A DNA stretch of 64,000 bases from Streptomyces sp. NBC_01775 (GCF_035917675.1 NZ_CP109104.1:3472001-3536000); one strand, 5' to 3'; counted from the first letter of the stretch, positions 8,007-16,596 are shown. Numbers and translations: made by a program. The notes: generated by a model not told the origin, from the letters alone.

Positions 8007-8759
8007 TCAGTCCTCGCGGGGGAAGGAGACCTCGACCCGGCGGTTCTTCGTGCGGCCCTCTTCCGTGCCGTTGTCGGCGACCGGGTAATCCTCGCTGTAG
8101 CCGCGCACGTTGAAGCTGACGTCCGAGCCCAATTGACGGGAGAGTTCCGTCTGGACCTGTGTCGCACGCTTCTTGGAGAGCGTTTTGCCGTGATCGTAGG
8201 AGCCGAGGTCGTCGGTGAAGCCGAAGACGTTGACCTCCGTGCTCTTCTGTTTCTCGATCTCGTCGGCGATCGTCTTGATGCGGGCCTTCGCACCGCTGTT
8301 CAGCGTGGAGCGGTCCTTCGGGAAAAGGACTTCCGCCTGAAGCGTGAACTTCGTCCTCTCCTTGCTGTCCTCCCGGCGCTCCTCGCCGCCCAGGTCCTCG
8401 GTCACGAACTTGATGTCCAGCACCTTGGGATCCGCCAATTTCGCCCCGCCCGCCAGCCGCAGCCCTTTCGCCTGCGGGTCGAGCTTCTGCGACGGCTTGG
8501 AGTCCGACATATTGTCCGGCGGCTCGCTGAACCCCTTGTCCCCCGGCCCCGTCTCCCCCGGCAGCGAGGGCGCCTGGCCGGTGGGGATGGTGGTGGGGTT
8601 GTCCGTCGGATACTTCGTGGCGATATCGGGGACGGAGGGGGAAGGACGTGGCGCGGGGCTCTTCGCCTGTGCCACCGAGACGCTCATGCCCAGGACCAGA
8701 GCCGCCGAGAACGACGAGCATGCGACGACCCGGGTCAGGCCGGGCCGGGTGAAGACCAT
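8007..8759 (-). CDS. secreted OmpA-family peptidoglycan-binding protein of the pilus locus
   Basis: A 250-residue protein with a signal peptide (cleavage near VAQA-KS, about residue 32), a Pro/Asp-rich spacer, and a C-terminal OmpA-like domain from about residue 145. That domain shows NVFGFTDDLGSYDHGKTLS, KKRATQV, RGYSEDYPVADNGTEEGR and NRRVEVSF, including the Asp and Arg that bind diaminopimelate peptidoglycan in the family. ATG 8759 sits 9 bases after AGGAGG; GTG 8765 overlaps the upstream stop but is too close to that ribosome site. It ends the operon Flp-TadG-lipoprotein-OmpA, so it may anchor the Tad apparatus in the thick wall. Confidence 0.85.
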   Translation of the reverse strand: MVFTRPGLTRVVACSSFSAALVLGMSVSVAQAKSPAPRPSPSVPDIATKYPTDNPTTIPTGQAPSLPGETGPGDKGFSEPPDNMSDSKPSQKLDPQAKGLRLAGGAKLADPKVLDIKFVTEDLGGEERREDSKERTKFTLQAEVLFPKDRSTLNSGAKARIKTIADEIEKQKSTEVNVFGFTDDLGSYDHGKTLSKKRATQVQTELSRQLGSDVSFNVRGYSEDYPVADNGTEEGRTKNRRVEVSFPRED

Positions 8760-8761
8760 CG

Positions 8762-9394
8762 TCACTCGCCTCCTGAGATCTGCACGCCGGCCGGCGGCAT
8801 GTCGGCGATCTGGAATTCGACCTCGTTGTTGTCGTCGGGCGGCGCGGGGAATTGCGCGTACCAGGTCTTGGACTTGCCTGCCTGGATCGGCTGACCGAAG
8901 GAGGTGCACAAGCAGTGCCCCTCGGTGTCGCGCAGAACGAGGTAGCGCTTCTTGCCCTTCTTGTCGACGAGCTTCGCACCGGCGACAGAGAGCTTGTTGC
9001 GGAGGGCGAGTTCGGATTCCGAGCCCTCCCAGCCGGGTGCCACCCACACCTTTCCCCCACCGTTGGTCACTTTTCCGGTGACGGTCACAAACCCTCCCGA
9101 CTCGCGGCGGGCCGAGTTGACGGTGAGCGTGATGTCCTCGCCTCCCTTGACCTCCGCCAGCACCTTCCCGCTCTCGACGTCCTCGGGGCTGCCGCCGTTC
9201 TTCCCCCCGTCCTCCTCGCCGGTGGGGCGGGGCTTCTTCGCGTCGTCCCCGCCGTCGCCTCCTCCGCCGCAACCGGCGGTCGTGAGGACCAGCCCGGCCG
9301 CGAGCGCCACGACGGTCATTCCCCTGCGGGTCTTCATGGCACCCCGAAAGTTCATGGATCGCTCGTCCCTTGTCTTTCGTCGTTTGCCCGTCAT
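8762..9394 (-). CDS. lipoprotein of the Tad/Flp locus
   Basis: A protein of up to 210 residues with a lipobox LTTAGC followed by a Gly/Asp/Lys-rich linker and a beta-rich domain. The pattern (ITLTVNSARRESGGFVTVTG, then VLRDTEGHCLCTSF, then TWYAQFPAPP) resembles exported domains of the DUF4352 kind, but I am not certain. ATG 9394 overlaps the TadG stop by ATGA, indicating translational coupling. Later starts at 9355 (with AAGGGACGAG upstream) and 9337 would give a more usual lipoprotein signal length. It is co-transcribed with the OmpA-like gene. Confidence 0.75.
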   Translation of the reverse strand: MTGKRRKTRDERSMNFRGAMKTRRGMTVVALAAGLVLTTAGCGGGGDGGDDAKKPRPTGEEDGGKNGGSPEDVESGKVLAEVKGGEDITLTVNSARRESGGFVTVTGKVTNGGGKVWVAPGWEGSESELALRNKLSVAGAKLVDKKGKKRYLVLRDTEGHCLCTSFGQPIQAGKSKTWYAQFPAPPDDNNEVEFQIADMPPAGVQISGGE

Positions 9395-10011
9395 TCGGCC
9401 AGCACCACCGAGAAGAGGTCCGACGGCTTCAGATCGAGATCCTCATCGTCGGGATCGATCGTGAGTTCCTCATCGCCACAGGTGATGTCGATCGCTTCGC
9501 CCTCGGCCTCGTCCTCGTCCTCTTCCACGGGATCCGGATCGACGTCACAGCGGGGTTTGACCACGGCAGTGGCGGTGGCCCGTGCCTTTTTGTGGTCAGC
9601 GCCGGGGACGAAGGTGTCGCCGGTGTCGAAGCGGGTCTCGATTCTGACGGTGTACCCGTTGTCACCGTTCCGCGTGATCAGGTCGCATTTGAGCACATCC
9701 GCACGGTTGCGCCCCGCGAAGTGGTCGGCTTCGTCGCATCCGTCTCCGTCCAGGGGAGGGAGGGCATCGAGCCAGTCCTGCCACGCCTCCTCGTCACCGA
9801 GGGCGTCCATGAATCCGTCGAAGAGCTGGTCTCTGTCGTCCTGCGCCGCTGCCAACGCCGCGGCGTCCGCAGCCGATTGTCCGCCGTTGCGTACGGTGCC
9901 CGCCTGGGCGACAGCGAAGAAGGCGAACGCGAGAAAGAGCAGCCCCACGATCACCGCCCCGTACAAGATGACGGTCTGCCCGCTGTCGTCGTACCGCCTT
10001 CGAGGCTTCAG
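9391..10011 (-). CDS. TadG/TadE-like Flp pilus-assembly protein, probable CTG start
   Basis: A 206-residue protein: basic N-terminus LKPRRRYDDSGQ, one membrane helix (VILYGAVIVGLLFLAFAFF), then NGGQSAADAAALAAA, the classic TadG-like opening, and a periplasm-side domain with paired cysteines and a very acidic tail. No ATG, GTG or TTG lies between the upstream frame and the conserved N-terminus. The CTG at 10011-10009 overlaps the Flp stop as CTGA, just as other pairs here overlap by ATGA. I therefore place the start there. The alternative frame from 10293 would force translation through the whole Flp gene in another frame. Confidence 0.75.
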   Translation of the reverse strand: MKPRRRYDDSGQTVILYGAVIVGLLFLAFAFFAVAQAGTVRNGGQSAADAAALAAAQDDRDQLFDGFMDALGDEEAWQDWLDALPPLDGDGCDEADHFAGRNRADVLKCDLITRNGDNGYTVRIETRFDTGDTFVPGADHKKARATATAVVKPRCDVDPDPVEEDEDEAEGEAIDITCGDEELTIDPDDEDLDLKPSDLFSVVLAE

Positions 10012-10211
10012 CCCCCCAGAACGGCGCTCACCGCGTTGGCGATGGCGCCAGAGATGATCGCGTCCAACCCCAGCGCCCGGATGGCGAGGATGATCCCCGC
10101 CACCAGGATCACGATGCCCGCGTACTCGATCGAGTTCGCGCCCCGGTCGGCGGCGCGGCCCCGCATCCGGTTGAGGGTTCGGTCGCGCCAGCTCCGCATG
10201 GCATTCGGCAT
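10008..10211 (-). CDS. flp: Flp-type IVb pilin
   Basis: A 67-residue prepilin. A basic leader ends in G, followed by ANSIEYAG and a hydrophobic helix (IVILVAGIILAI). This gives the Flp processing site G/ANSIEY, with Glu at +5 and Tyr at +6 of the mature protein, then a short hydrophobic C-terminus. The start follows GGAGGAG-aacccg, a strong ribosome site. It would be cut by a TadV-type prepilin peptidase, which is not in this window, and polymerised by the TadA/B/C machinery encoded at 12.7-16.0 kb. Confidence 0.88.
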   Translation of the reverse strand: MPNAMRSWRDRTLNRMRGRAADRGANSIEYAGIVILVAGIILAIRALGLDAIISGAIANAVSAVLGG

Positions 10212-10782
10212 CGGGTTCTCCTCCAGGGGTGGCCGGCTCGGTATCCGGGAGGGGATACGGGCGCGTGACGGGGCGGGGGCGGCGGGGTGTCACGTCGCGG
10301 GCCCCCTTCCGTGGCGCGCGGCGCCGGGTGCGGTGAGGTTGAAGGTGCGGTCGCAGAGGTTCTTGACTGACTCACGCCCCGCGAAACAGGCTGCCGCGCA
10401 AAGGGAGTTGGTCATGCCGGAGGCTGAGAGCCCCATCGCGATGTCCCCCTCCCCACGGCCCGCCGCTATAGCCGACAGTCGCTGCCCGAACGCAGACTGT
10501 GCCACAAATCGGCGCGGGGACGAAGAGGTGCGGGTCCGCGCGCGCACCCGGTACTTCCCGGGGCCGAGGGGTAAGCCGGGCATGGACCGAAGCCGCCTCC
10601 TCTCCAGAGCCGTAGCGACAGGGACGGTACGGCGGACGCCCTGTGTGCCGGGTGGTGCGTGTGTGACAGGGCGGCGATGCGGCGTCTTTCACCATAGCGA
10701 GACCCGAGCGGTATGACCCCGCATACGCCCCTTGTTCACGGAGTGGAGGGCCAGCTTCCGGTGGCGGCTCCGCGCCGAAGGC
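10212..10782. other. gene-free stretch upstream of flp
   Basis: About 570 bases with no convincing gene; the promoter of the Flp-TadG operon must be in or near its left part. A short minus-strand frame (10290-10436) starts after GGGGGACATCGCG but resembles nothing I know. AT-richer islands near 10470 and 10690 could hold promoters, but I cannot define -35/-10 elements with confidence. Confidence 0.4.
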
Positions 10783-10819
10783 GTGTGGGGCGGCATCCCT
10801 CGGGAATGCCGCCCCACAC
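10783..10819 (-). terminator. strong hairpin terminator after the secreted-protein gene
   Basis: Arms gtgtggggcggcat (10783-10796) and atgccgccccacac (10806-10819) pair perfectly over 14 bp with an inner CCC/GGG. It lies 20 bases past the minus-strand stop at 10840 and separates the two halves of the pilus region. Confidence 0.8.
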
Positions 10820-10839
10820 ACATACGTTCCGGACCCCGC

Positions 10840-11829
10840 TCAGTCGCGCACGATCGACTGGACCTCCTTGACCGTGACCGCCGTCTCGTACTCGGACTCG
10901 CCGTCCGGCATGGCGTGCTGGGGATCGCCGTCGGGGCCGTCGCCCTCGTTCCAGTGGACCTTCCAGGTCAGGTAGGCCCGCAGGGGGTGGGTGCCCTTGC
11001 CGGAGGCGCGGCGGTAGGTGATGTTGCAGTCCGCGCCCTTCGTCTGCACCGCGTAGTCCCCGCCGTGCCCGGTGAGGTCGTACGAGCAGGAGGCCGGATC
11101 CGCGTCCCCGCCGTCCGCCGCCAGCCGCAGCCGGGAGGGCTCGGCGACCGCCGTGGCGGCCAGCGGCTCGCCGCCGGGCACATCCACGCTGGCCGTCACC
11201 CATACCCGCTCCAGCTTCTTGGTGAAGCTGGCATAGGTCTTGAGGTTCACCACCTGGTGATCCGGCGCGGGGCTCAGCTTCACGGGCGGAGCGGGCAGCT
11301 TTGTCTCGCGGTACGCGAGTCCGGCGAGGATCTCCGGATCGATGACGGGCGCGTCAGGCGGTGCCGGATGGTCGGGGCCGATGAAGATGTAGCCCTCTTT
11401 CTCGTTGCACGACCCGTCGTCGTCCTCGGAGATCTTCAACTCCCACCACAGGCCCTTTTCGCCCTTGTTGAAGTCGTCCTTCCCGTATTTCTTCGTCAGA
11501 TAGGCCGAGGCGCTGGCGGGATAATTGCGCGCGGTGTTGGTGTAGTCGTCGAACTGCTTCGGGGTGAAGCGGGGTTCGTACCAGCAGGTCGGAGGCTCCC
11601 ACGCGGCGCCCCCGGCAGCGGGCGCCATCGGCGTCCCGCCCTCCGGGACGTTCACCTTCTTGTAGTGGACCCCGGCGCCGATGGTGTCGGGGCCGTCGCC
11701 CTTCTCCTCGGGGAGAGGCGCGTTACGGTTTCCGCCACCGCCCGCAGACGCCGGTCCGGCGAGGCCGAGGATCATCATGGCGGCGAGGGCCGCCCCGCCG
11801 ATGCCACGCCCCCCGTTTACCGCTCGCAC
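10840..11829 (-). CDS. secreted protein of the pilus region, unknown function
   Basis: A 329-residue protein starting at GTG 11829, which gives a normal signal peptide (VRAVNGGRG, then GGAALAAMMILGLAGPASA-GG). The mature part is hydrophilic with five cysteines and a Trp-rich segment (EKGLWWELKISEDDDGSC). It ends in a beta-rich domain (RVWVTASVDVPGG ... AYLTWKVHWNEGDGP). The start overlaps the preceding lipoprotein gene by 13 nt, so the two are coupled. The longer frame from 11871 would lie deep inside the upstream gene. Similar genes accompany Streptomyces Tad clusters as far as I recall, but no function is assigned. Confidence 0.75.
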   Translation of the reverse strand: MRAVNGGRGIGGAALAAMMILGLAGPASAGGGGNRNAPLPEEKGDGPDTIGAGVHYKKVNVPEGGTPMAPAAGGAAWEPPTCWYEPRFTPKQFDDYTNTARNYPASASAYLTKKYGKDDFNKGEKGLWWELKISEDDDGSCNEKEGYIFIGPDHPAPPDAPVIDPEILAGLAYRETKLPAPPVKLSPAPDHQVVNLKTYASFTKKLERVWVTASVDVPGGEPLAATAVAEPSRLRLAADGGDADPASCSYDLTGHGGDYAVQTKGADCNITYRRASGKGTHPLRAYLTWKVHWNEGDGPDGDPQHAMPDGESEYETAVTVKEVQSIVRD

Positions 11830-12494
11830 CGCGCGTCTCTGTTCTTGGTGTAGGTAGACATGACCTTCCACTCCCCGTTCTGCTTCTGCATGAGGTCCTT
11901 GAAGCTGGTGAAGTCGTCCATGCTCGGCTTGGTACGCAGGACCTTGTCTGTCTTCGTCTTCTTGGCGAAAGCGTCGCGCTGGCTCTCGCAGTAGGTGACG
12001 ACCGCGGAATTGCTGTCGCGGACCTCGGCCTTGCGGTTGTAGTAACGGTAGACGCCGGTACCGACCTTGCCGTCCTTCTTGAACTGTGCGGCGCTGTACC
12101 GCAGTTTTTCGCCCGCCTTGCCCCAGAAGAACCGCTGGGCCTGGGGAAGGTCCGCGTCAGCGGTGGCGAAGGACAACACCGAGGCACGCAACGCGTACCC
12201 GTGGTCCCGCAGCACCGCGTCCTTCTCCTCGTCGCCGGTGCGATCACCGGCGACGTCCGCCCGTACGCCCTTCGGAAAGTCGAACTTCGGGGCGTCGGGC
12301 TCGTTCTTCCCCGTGTCCTTGTCCTTCTTCGCACTCGCGGAGGGCGAAGAGGTCTTCTTTCCGGCGCCCGCGCCCTCGATCTTGTCGGAGGAGCCGTCCT
12401 TGTCGCCGTCGCCGCAGCCGCTCAGCAGCAGGGCGCCCGCGAGGGCCGTCGCCGTGGCGAGGGTGGTGACGGTGCTGGTGGCCCGCTTACTCAT
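11817..12494 (-). CDS. lipoprotein of the pilus region
   Basis: A 225-residue lipoprotein. MSKRATSTVTT is followed by a hydrophobic stretch and lipobox LLSGC at about residues 24-28, a Lys/Ser/Asp-rich linker of about 50 residues, and a compact C-terminal domain (YALRASVLSFATADADL ... GEWKVMSTYTKNRDARCER). That end resembles the NTF2-like or stress-domain lipoproteins of actinomycetes, uncertainly. ATG 12494 follows GGAG with 9 bases spacing; the upstream TTG is less likely. Gap 12495-12678 before TadC shows no gene and no clear terminator. Confidence 0.75.
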   Translation of the reverse strand: MSKRATSTVTTLATATALAGALLLSGCGDGDKDGSSDKIEGAGAGKKTSSPSASAKKDKDTGKNEPDAPKFDFPKGVRADVAGDRTGDEEKDAVLRDHGYALRASVLSFATADADLPQAQRFFWGKAGEKLRYSAAQFKKDGKVGTGVYRYYNRKAEVRDSNSAVVTYCESQRDAFAKKTKTDKVLRTKPSMDDFTSFKDLMQKQNGEWKVMSTYTKNRDARCER

Positions 12495-12678
12495 CGTGCG
12501 CAACTCCCGTTAGCAGTCGGCGAATAGCGCACTTGACCCGGCTACGGTCGCGGGAGGCGTAAGAGCTCGCTCGCACCCCCGTGCGCCACGTTCGAAGGGT
12601 AGCCACTCGGGTGCGTCGCCGACAGTGTGAATCCGCACTCAGGGGCGCAGGGACGCGTCGCGGGGCGCGGGCCGCAGG

Positions 12679-13569
12679 TCAGCCCCCCAGCACCGAGCCG
12701 AAGTCCGTGTCGGAGCCGAGGACGAACGTGGCGGCGATCAGGATCAGGGTGCCGGGCAGCAGGAAGGCGATGGTGGTCATCGTGGCCTTGGGGACCGTTT
12801 TCGCCGCCTTTCGGCGGGCGTTCTGCGCGTCGGTGCGCCGCATGTCGGTGGCGATCTGGATCAGTGTCTCGGCGATGGGCGCGCCCAGCTCCTCGCCCTG
12901 CTGGAGCGCGGTGACGAACTGGTCGACCTGATCGCTGGCGTTGCGGCGGCGCAGCTCGTCGAACGCCTGGCGGCGGCTGACGCCCATGTCCATCTGGCGC
13001 AGGGTGATGCGCAGTTCGTCGGCCCAGGGGCCCTCGTAGCGTTCGGCGACGCGCTCCAGCGCCTGGCGGAAGCCGAGTCCGGCGGAGACGACGACGGCGA
13101 GGACGTCGAGGAAGTCCGGCAAGGTGCGTTCGATGACGTGGCGGCGGTCCTTGATGGCCTGCCAGATGCCCATGTCGGCGGCGAACCAGCCGAAGGCCAG
13201 CACCATCGCGGTGAACACCAGGCTGTCGGCGGAGAGGCCGACGAGCCCCATGACGATGCCGAACGCGCCGAAGACGGCGCGGCGCGCGGCGTAGCGCTGG
13301 ATGGTGAGCCCGCCGGGGTTGCCGGCCTGGTCGATTCTGCGGCGCTTCTTGTCGACCTGGGCGGACCCCATCAGCCGCAGCACGAGGGGGGCGAAGCGCA
13401 TGCCGAGCCGGTCGACGGCCTGGCCTCCGGTGCTGGTGCGGGTGGCGCCGACCTCCAGTGCGACGGCGAGGTCGGGCGGCAGCTTCGTCTCGGCGCGGTA
13501 CATGCGGATGCCGGCGAAGGCCCCGTACACCGCGAGGCCGAACAGGGCGGCGAGTGCGAGAGCGACCAC
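12679..13569 (-). CDS. tadC: TadC-like type II/IV secretion F-domain membrane protein
   Basis: A 296-residue inner-membrane platform protein. It has an N-terminal helix, two helices near the middle (IVMGLVGLSADSLVFTAMV), a GspF-like cytoplasmic domain (DFLDVLAVVVSAGLGFRQAL, QMDMGVSRRQAFDEL, GEELGAPIAETLIQIA), and a C-terminal helix (IAFLLPGTLILIAATFVLG). GTG 13569 follows GAGGTGTGAGCC and lies 3 bases after the TadB stop. With TadB it forms the platform that couples the TadA motor to pilin assembly. It is last in the assembly operon. Confidence 0.88.
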   Translation of the reverse strand: MVALALAALFGLAVYGAFAGIRMYRAETKLPPDLAVALEVGATRTSTGGQAVDRLGMRFAPLVLRLMGSAQVDKKRRRIDQAGNPGGLTIQRYAARRAVFGAFGIVMGLVGLSADSLVFTAMVLAFGWFAADMGIWQAIKDRRHVIERTLPDFLDVLAVVVSAGLGFRQALERVAERYEGPWADELRITLRQMDMGVSRRQAFDELRRRNASDQVDQFVTALQQGEELGAPIAETLIQIATDMRRTDAQNARRKAAKTVPKATMTTIAFLLPGTLILIAATFVLGSDTDFGSVLGG

Positions 13570-13572
13570 GGC

Positions 13573-14661
13573 TCACACCTCGATTCTGCCGAGGCGGCGG
13601 ATGACGAAGAACCCGGCGGCGAACAGGCCCACCGCGATGACCATGGCGATCTGGCCGACCGGTGAGCCGGTGACGCGGGCGAGCGCCCCGGGCATCATCG
13701 AGTTCATCATCAGCATCGCGCCCAGCCCGAGCAGCGGGATGGTGAAGGCCGTCGCGTTGACCTCGGCGAGCATGGTGCGCACCTCGCGGCGGGTCTCCTT
13801 GCGCTCCTCCAGGGTGGTGGTGAGGTTGCGCAGCGAGCCGACGATGGTGCCGCCCGCCCGGTTGGACAGGACGAGGGTGGTGACGAGGACGACGAGCTCG
13901 CGGGAGGGCAGCCGTTCGGCCAGCTCGCCCAGCGCGTCTTCGATGGACCGGCCGACGGCCAGCTGATTGGTGACGATCGTCAGCTCGTCACCCGCCGGCG
14001 CCTCCAGCTCCTCGGCGGCCATACCCAGGGCCGTACGGAGCGCGAGTCCGGCGGAGGTGGCGTTGGCGAGTATGCGCGACAGCTCGGGGAGCTGGTTGAT
14101 GAACTGCTCGGTGCGGCGCTGGCGCTGATGGTTGAGGAACGCGTTGGCGGCGAAGACGCCGACGAGCCCCGCGATGGGCCCGAAGAAGGGGGCCAGCACG
14201 GCGGAGGCCAGCATCCACAGCACGGCCACGAGCCCCGCCATGTAGACGAAGAACTCGCCCGCCGTCAGGTCGAGTCCGGTCGCGGCCAGCTTCGCCTGGA
14301 GGCGGCGGCCGAGGCCCGTGGCACGCAGCCTGCGGTCGACATTGGTGAAGCGGCGCCGTCTGCCGCTGCCGGGCGGCAGCGCGAGCGCGGCTCCCTCGGC
14401 GCCGCTGAGCCGGTCGATGAGGGCCTGGCGGCGGGCGCGTCCGGAGGCGTAGGTCAGCACGCCGACGGTGGCGAGCACTCCGGCCACCAAGGTGGCGCCG
14501 AGCGCGAACTGGGCCGTGGAGTCCAGCGCGAGAGCGTGCAGGGGCTCCAGCGCGAGAGCGTGCACGGGCTCCAGCGCGAGAGCGTGCAGGGGCTCCGGGG
14601 CGAGAGCGTGCACGGGCTCCAAGGCGAGGGCGTGCGCGGTGGTGGCTGCCGGGCCCGTCAT
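13573..14661 (-). CDS. tadB: TadB-like F-domain membrane protein with an N-terminal octapeptide repeat
   Basis: A 362-residue TadB homologue: a helix at about residues 52-70, a cytoplasmic loop, paired helices near 140-175, the GspF core (QLPELSRILANATSAGLALR ... AVGRSIEDALGELAERLPS ... NRAGGTIVGSLRNLTTTLEER) and two C-terminal helices. The first 45 residues are unusual: HALALEPV/L repeated nearly five times, encoded by a 24-bp minisatellite. GTG/ATG choice is clear because ATG 14661 overlaps the TadA stop by ATGA. The repeat precedes the first helix, so it should face the cytoplasm or act as an odd leader. Confidence 0.9.
   Translation of the reverse strand: MTGPAATTAHALALEPVHALAPEPLHALALEPVHALALEPLHALALDSTAQFALGATLVAGVLATVGVLTYASGRARRQALIDRLSGAEGAALALPPGSGRRRRFTNVDRRLRATGLGRRLQAKLAATGLDLTAGEFFVYMAGLVAVLWMLASAVLAPFFGPIAGLVGVFAANAFLNHQRQRRTEQFINQLPELSRILANATSAGLALRTALGMAAEELEAPAGDELTIVTNQLAVGRSIEDALGELAERLPSRELVVLVTTLVLSNRAGGTIVGSLRNLTTTLEERKETRREVRTMLAEVNATAFTIPLLGLGAMLMMNSMMPGALARVTGSPVGQIAMVIAVGLFAAGFFVIRRLGRIEV
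14523..14637. repeat. 24-bp minisatellite inside tadB, 4.8 copies
   Basis: Copies begin at 14523, 14547, 14571, 14595 and 14619 (partial), each close to ccagcgcgagagcgtgcagg plus ggct. The first three are almost identical and the last two diverge, suggesting slippage expansion. Period is a multiple of three, so the frame is kept and the protein gains an octapeptide per copy. Confidence 0.9.
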
Positions 14662-16010
14662 ACGGCCTCCCTGGTCGCGAGCTGGTCGGCCGAGCGTGCG
14701 ACGCCGAAGGCGGGCGGCACCGGCTCCCCCGCCAGGTAGAGCCGGTCGGCGGAGCGGCGCGGCAGCGGCAGGTGGTCGAAGGTGCCGTGCACCCGGCCGT
14801 CGGCCGACATGGGCCGGGCGTCGAAGCGCGAGGCGGTGGCGAGCTGGAAGGTCTCGCGGCCGTGCGAGGAGAGGATCGAGATCTCCACGATCTTGCGCGA
14901 GCCGTCGGCCAGCCGCGCGAGCTGGATGATGACGTCAACGGCCGAGTTGATCTGGTCCTGGAGCGCGGCGAAGGGCACCTCGACCTCCGACATGGACGCG
15001 AGCGTCTGGAGCCGCATCAGCGCGTCCTCGGCGCTGTTGGCGTGCACGGTGGCCAGCGAGCCGTCGTGCCCGGTGGACATGGCCTGGAGCATGTCGAGGG
15101 TCTCCCCGCCGCGCACCTCGCCGACGATGATGCGGTCGGGCCGCATGCGCAGGGAGTTGCGCACCAGGTCGCGGACGGTGATCTGGCCCTTGCCCTCGAC
15201 GTTGGGCGGCCGGGTCTCCAGGCGGATGACGTGCCCCTGCTGGAGCTGGAGCTCGGCGGCGTCCTCGACGGTGATGATCCGCTCGTGCTCGGGGATGAGC
15301 GCGGACAGCGCGTTGAGGAGGGTCGTCTTGCCGCTGCCGGTGCCACCGGCGACGATCAGGTTGAAGCGGGCCCGGATGAAGCCGGACAGCAGCGAGAGCA
15401 TGTGCTCGTCCAGCGTCCCCAGCGAGATCAGCTCGTGCAGCGTGTAGGCACGGGGGAAGCGGCGGATGGTCAAGGTGGCGCCGGTCAGCGACAGGGGCGG
15501 GATGATGACGTTGACCCGCTCGCCGGAGGGCAGCCGGGCGTCGACCATCGGATTGGACTCGTCCACCCGGCGGTTGACGGTGGAGACGATGCGCTCGATG
15601 GTCTGCATCAGCTGTTCTTCGGAGGCGAACCGGACGGGCACCTGCTCGACCCGGCCGCCGCGCTCGACGAAGATCTGGTCGGGCCCGTTGACCATGATCT
15701 CGGTGATGGAGCCGTCCTCCAGCAGCGGTTCGAGCACCCCGAGCCCCAGGGCCTCGTCCACCACGCGCCGGATCAGCAGCGTGCGGTCCTGGGTCGCCAG
15801 GACCGGGCCCTCGCGGCTGATGATGTGGCCGAGGACCCGCTCCAGGCGGGCGCGGCGCTCGGCGGGGCTGAGCGCCGACATCTCGGCGAGGTCGATCTCC
15901 TCCAGCAGCTTGGTGCGGTAGGCCGCCACCAGGTGACCGGTGCTGTCGGCGGGGATGCCGCTGCCCGCGCCGGTGTTCTCGTGCGCCGCGATCCGGGAGC
16001 GCAGGCTCAT
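14658..16010 (-). CDS. tadA: TadA/CpaF secretion ATPase
   Basis: A 450-residue hexameric motor of the GspE/VirB11 superfamily that powers Flp pilus assembly. Visible motifs: Walker A GGTGSGKTT (residues 222-230), the Asp box TVEDAAELQL, Walker B RIIVGEVRGGE (293-303) and His box STGHDGSLATVHAN (312-325). The N-terminal domain has the CpaF-type DGSITEIMVNGPDQIFVERG. Start ATG 16010 is 6 bases from AAGGAGG. The C-terminal 40 residues (RRSADRLYLAGE and on) extend past the usual CpaF end. It lies 22 bases after the TadE-like gene. Confidence 0.96.
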   Translation of the reverse strand: MSLRSRIAAHENTGAGSGIPADSTGHLVAAYRTKLLEEIDLAEMSALSPAERRARLERVLGHIISREGPVLATQDRTLLIRRVVDEALGLGVLEPLLEDGSITEIMVNGPDQIFVERGGRVEQVPVRFASEEQLMQTIERIVSTVNRRVDESNPMVDARLPSGERVNVIIPPLSLTGATLTIRRFPRAYTLHELISLGTLDEHMLSLLSGFIRARFNLIVAGGTGSGKTTLLNALSALIPEHERIITVEDAAELQLQQGHVIRLETRPPNVEGKGQITVRDLVRNSLRMRPDRIIVGEVRGGETLDMLQAMSTGHDGSLATVHANSAEDALMRLQTLASMSEVEVPFAALQDQINSAVDVIIQLARLADGSRKIVEISILSSHGRETFQLATASRFDARPMSADGRVHGTFDHLPLPRRSADRLYLAGEPVPPAFGVARSADQLATREAV

Positions 16011-16032
16011 CCCCGGCCTCCTTTCAGGCTCG

Positions 16033-16590
16033 TCACTCGCCGTCGTCCTCGTCCTCGTCGGTGGGCATCGCGGCCGAGCGGGTCGCCTCGCCGAAGCTGT
16101 CGATGCCCGGGATGAGGGAGGGGATCGTGACGGTGGCGGTCACCTCCACCTCGTCGCCTCCCTGGGTCAGCGCGAAGCCGCTGCGCGAGGCCGTCCAGCC
16201 GGACATCGCCGCGCGCCCGGCCGCCGCGTAGCCGGCCGCCGCGTCCTCCTGCGAGGCCACCCGCGCCGCGGCCCGCGCCCCGGTGCCCGCCTGCTGTACG
16301 GCGTAGCCGACGATGCCGAGCTGGAGGGCGGCGACGGCGACGAGCAACAGCAGCGGCAGCATCCCGGCGAACTCCAGCGCGCTGGAACCCCGGTCGCGCT
16401 CCGCACTCCGGCGCAGTGATCGTGCCCCGAAGGGGCGCGGGGAACTGCTCCCCCAGCCTCCGGCCGGGAGGTGCCCCCACCAGCCACGACGCAGCCGCAG
16501 CCGCAGCCGCAGCCGAACGACAAACCCCCTCGGCACTTCCCGCAGAGCACGCCGCGGAGCCCTCAGCGGAGCGGTCAGCCCTGGTCTCAT
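16033..16590 (-). CDS. TadE-like minor pseudopilin, N-terminus rewritten by a repeat
   Basis: The C-terminal 120 residues are a TadE domain: DRGSSALEFAG, a hydrophobic helix LPLLLLVAVAALQLGIVGYAV, then QQAGTGARAAARVASQEDA and a beta-rich end. The upstream part in this frame, from ATG 16590, is Arg/Leu-rich (RLRLRLRLRR) and includes translation of a dispersed repeat at about 16427-16476. A better start, ATG 16600, overlaps the previous stop as ATGA after GAGGAGGG, but reads a different frame (MSDDETRADRSAEG) that does not reach the TadE domain. Either the protein now starts at 16590 with a new leader, or the gene is inactivated by the frame change. Confidence 0.65.
   Translation of the reverse strand: MRPGLTAPLRAPRRALREVPRGFVVRLRLRLRLRRGWWGHLPAGGWGSSSPRPFGARSLRRSAERDRGSSALEFAGMLPLLLLVAVAALQLGIVGYAVQQAGTGARAAARVASQEDAAAGYAAAGRAAMSGWTASRSGFALTQGGDEVEVTATVTIPSLIPGIDSFGEATRSAAMPTDEDEDDGE
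16427..16476. repeat. dispersed repeat copy inside the TadE-like gene
   Basis: Reads gggcgcggggaactgctccc then ccagcctccggccgggaggt and gccccc. The second half matches the family seen at 33515, 36551, 40914 and 58821. Next to it lies a GCAGCC hexanucleotide run (about 16489-16515). It is the only copy of this family within a coding frame. Confidence 0.75.
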
Positions 16591-16596
16591 CGTCGC

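Noticed and set aside
10290..10583. 97-codon minus-strand frame, with an internal start at 10436 after GGGGGACATCGCG, upstream of flp
   Set aside because: No recognisable domain, ordinary GC-driven open frame, and no partner; kept as part of the gene-free stretch.
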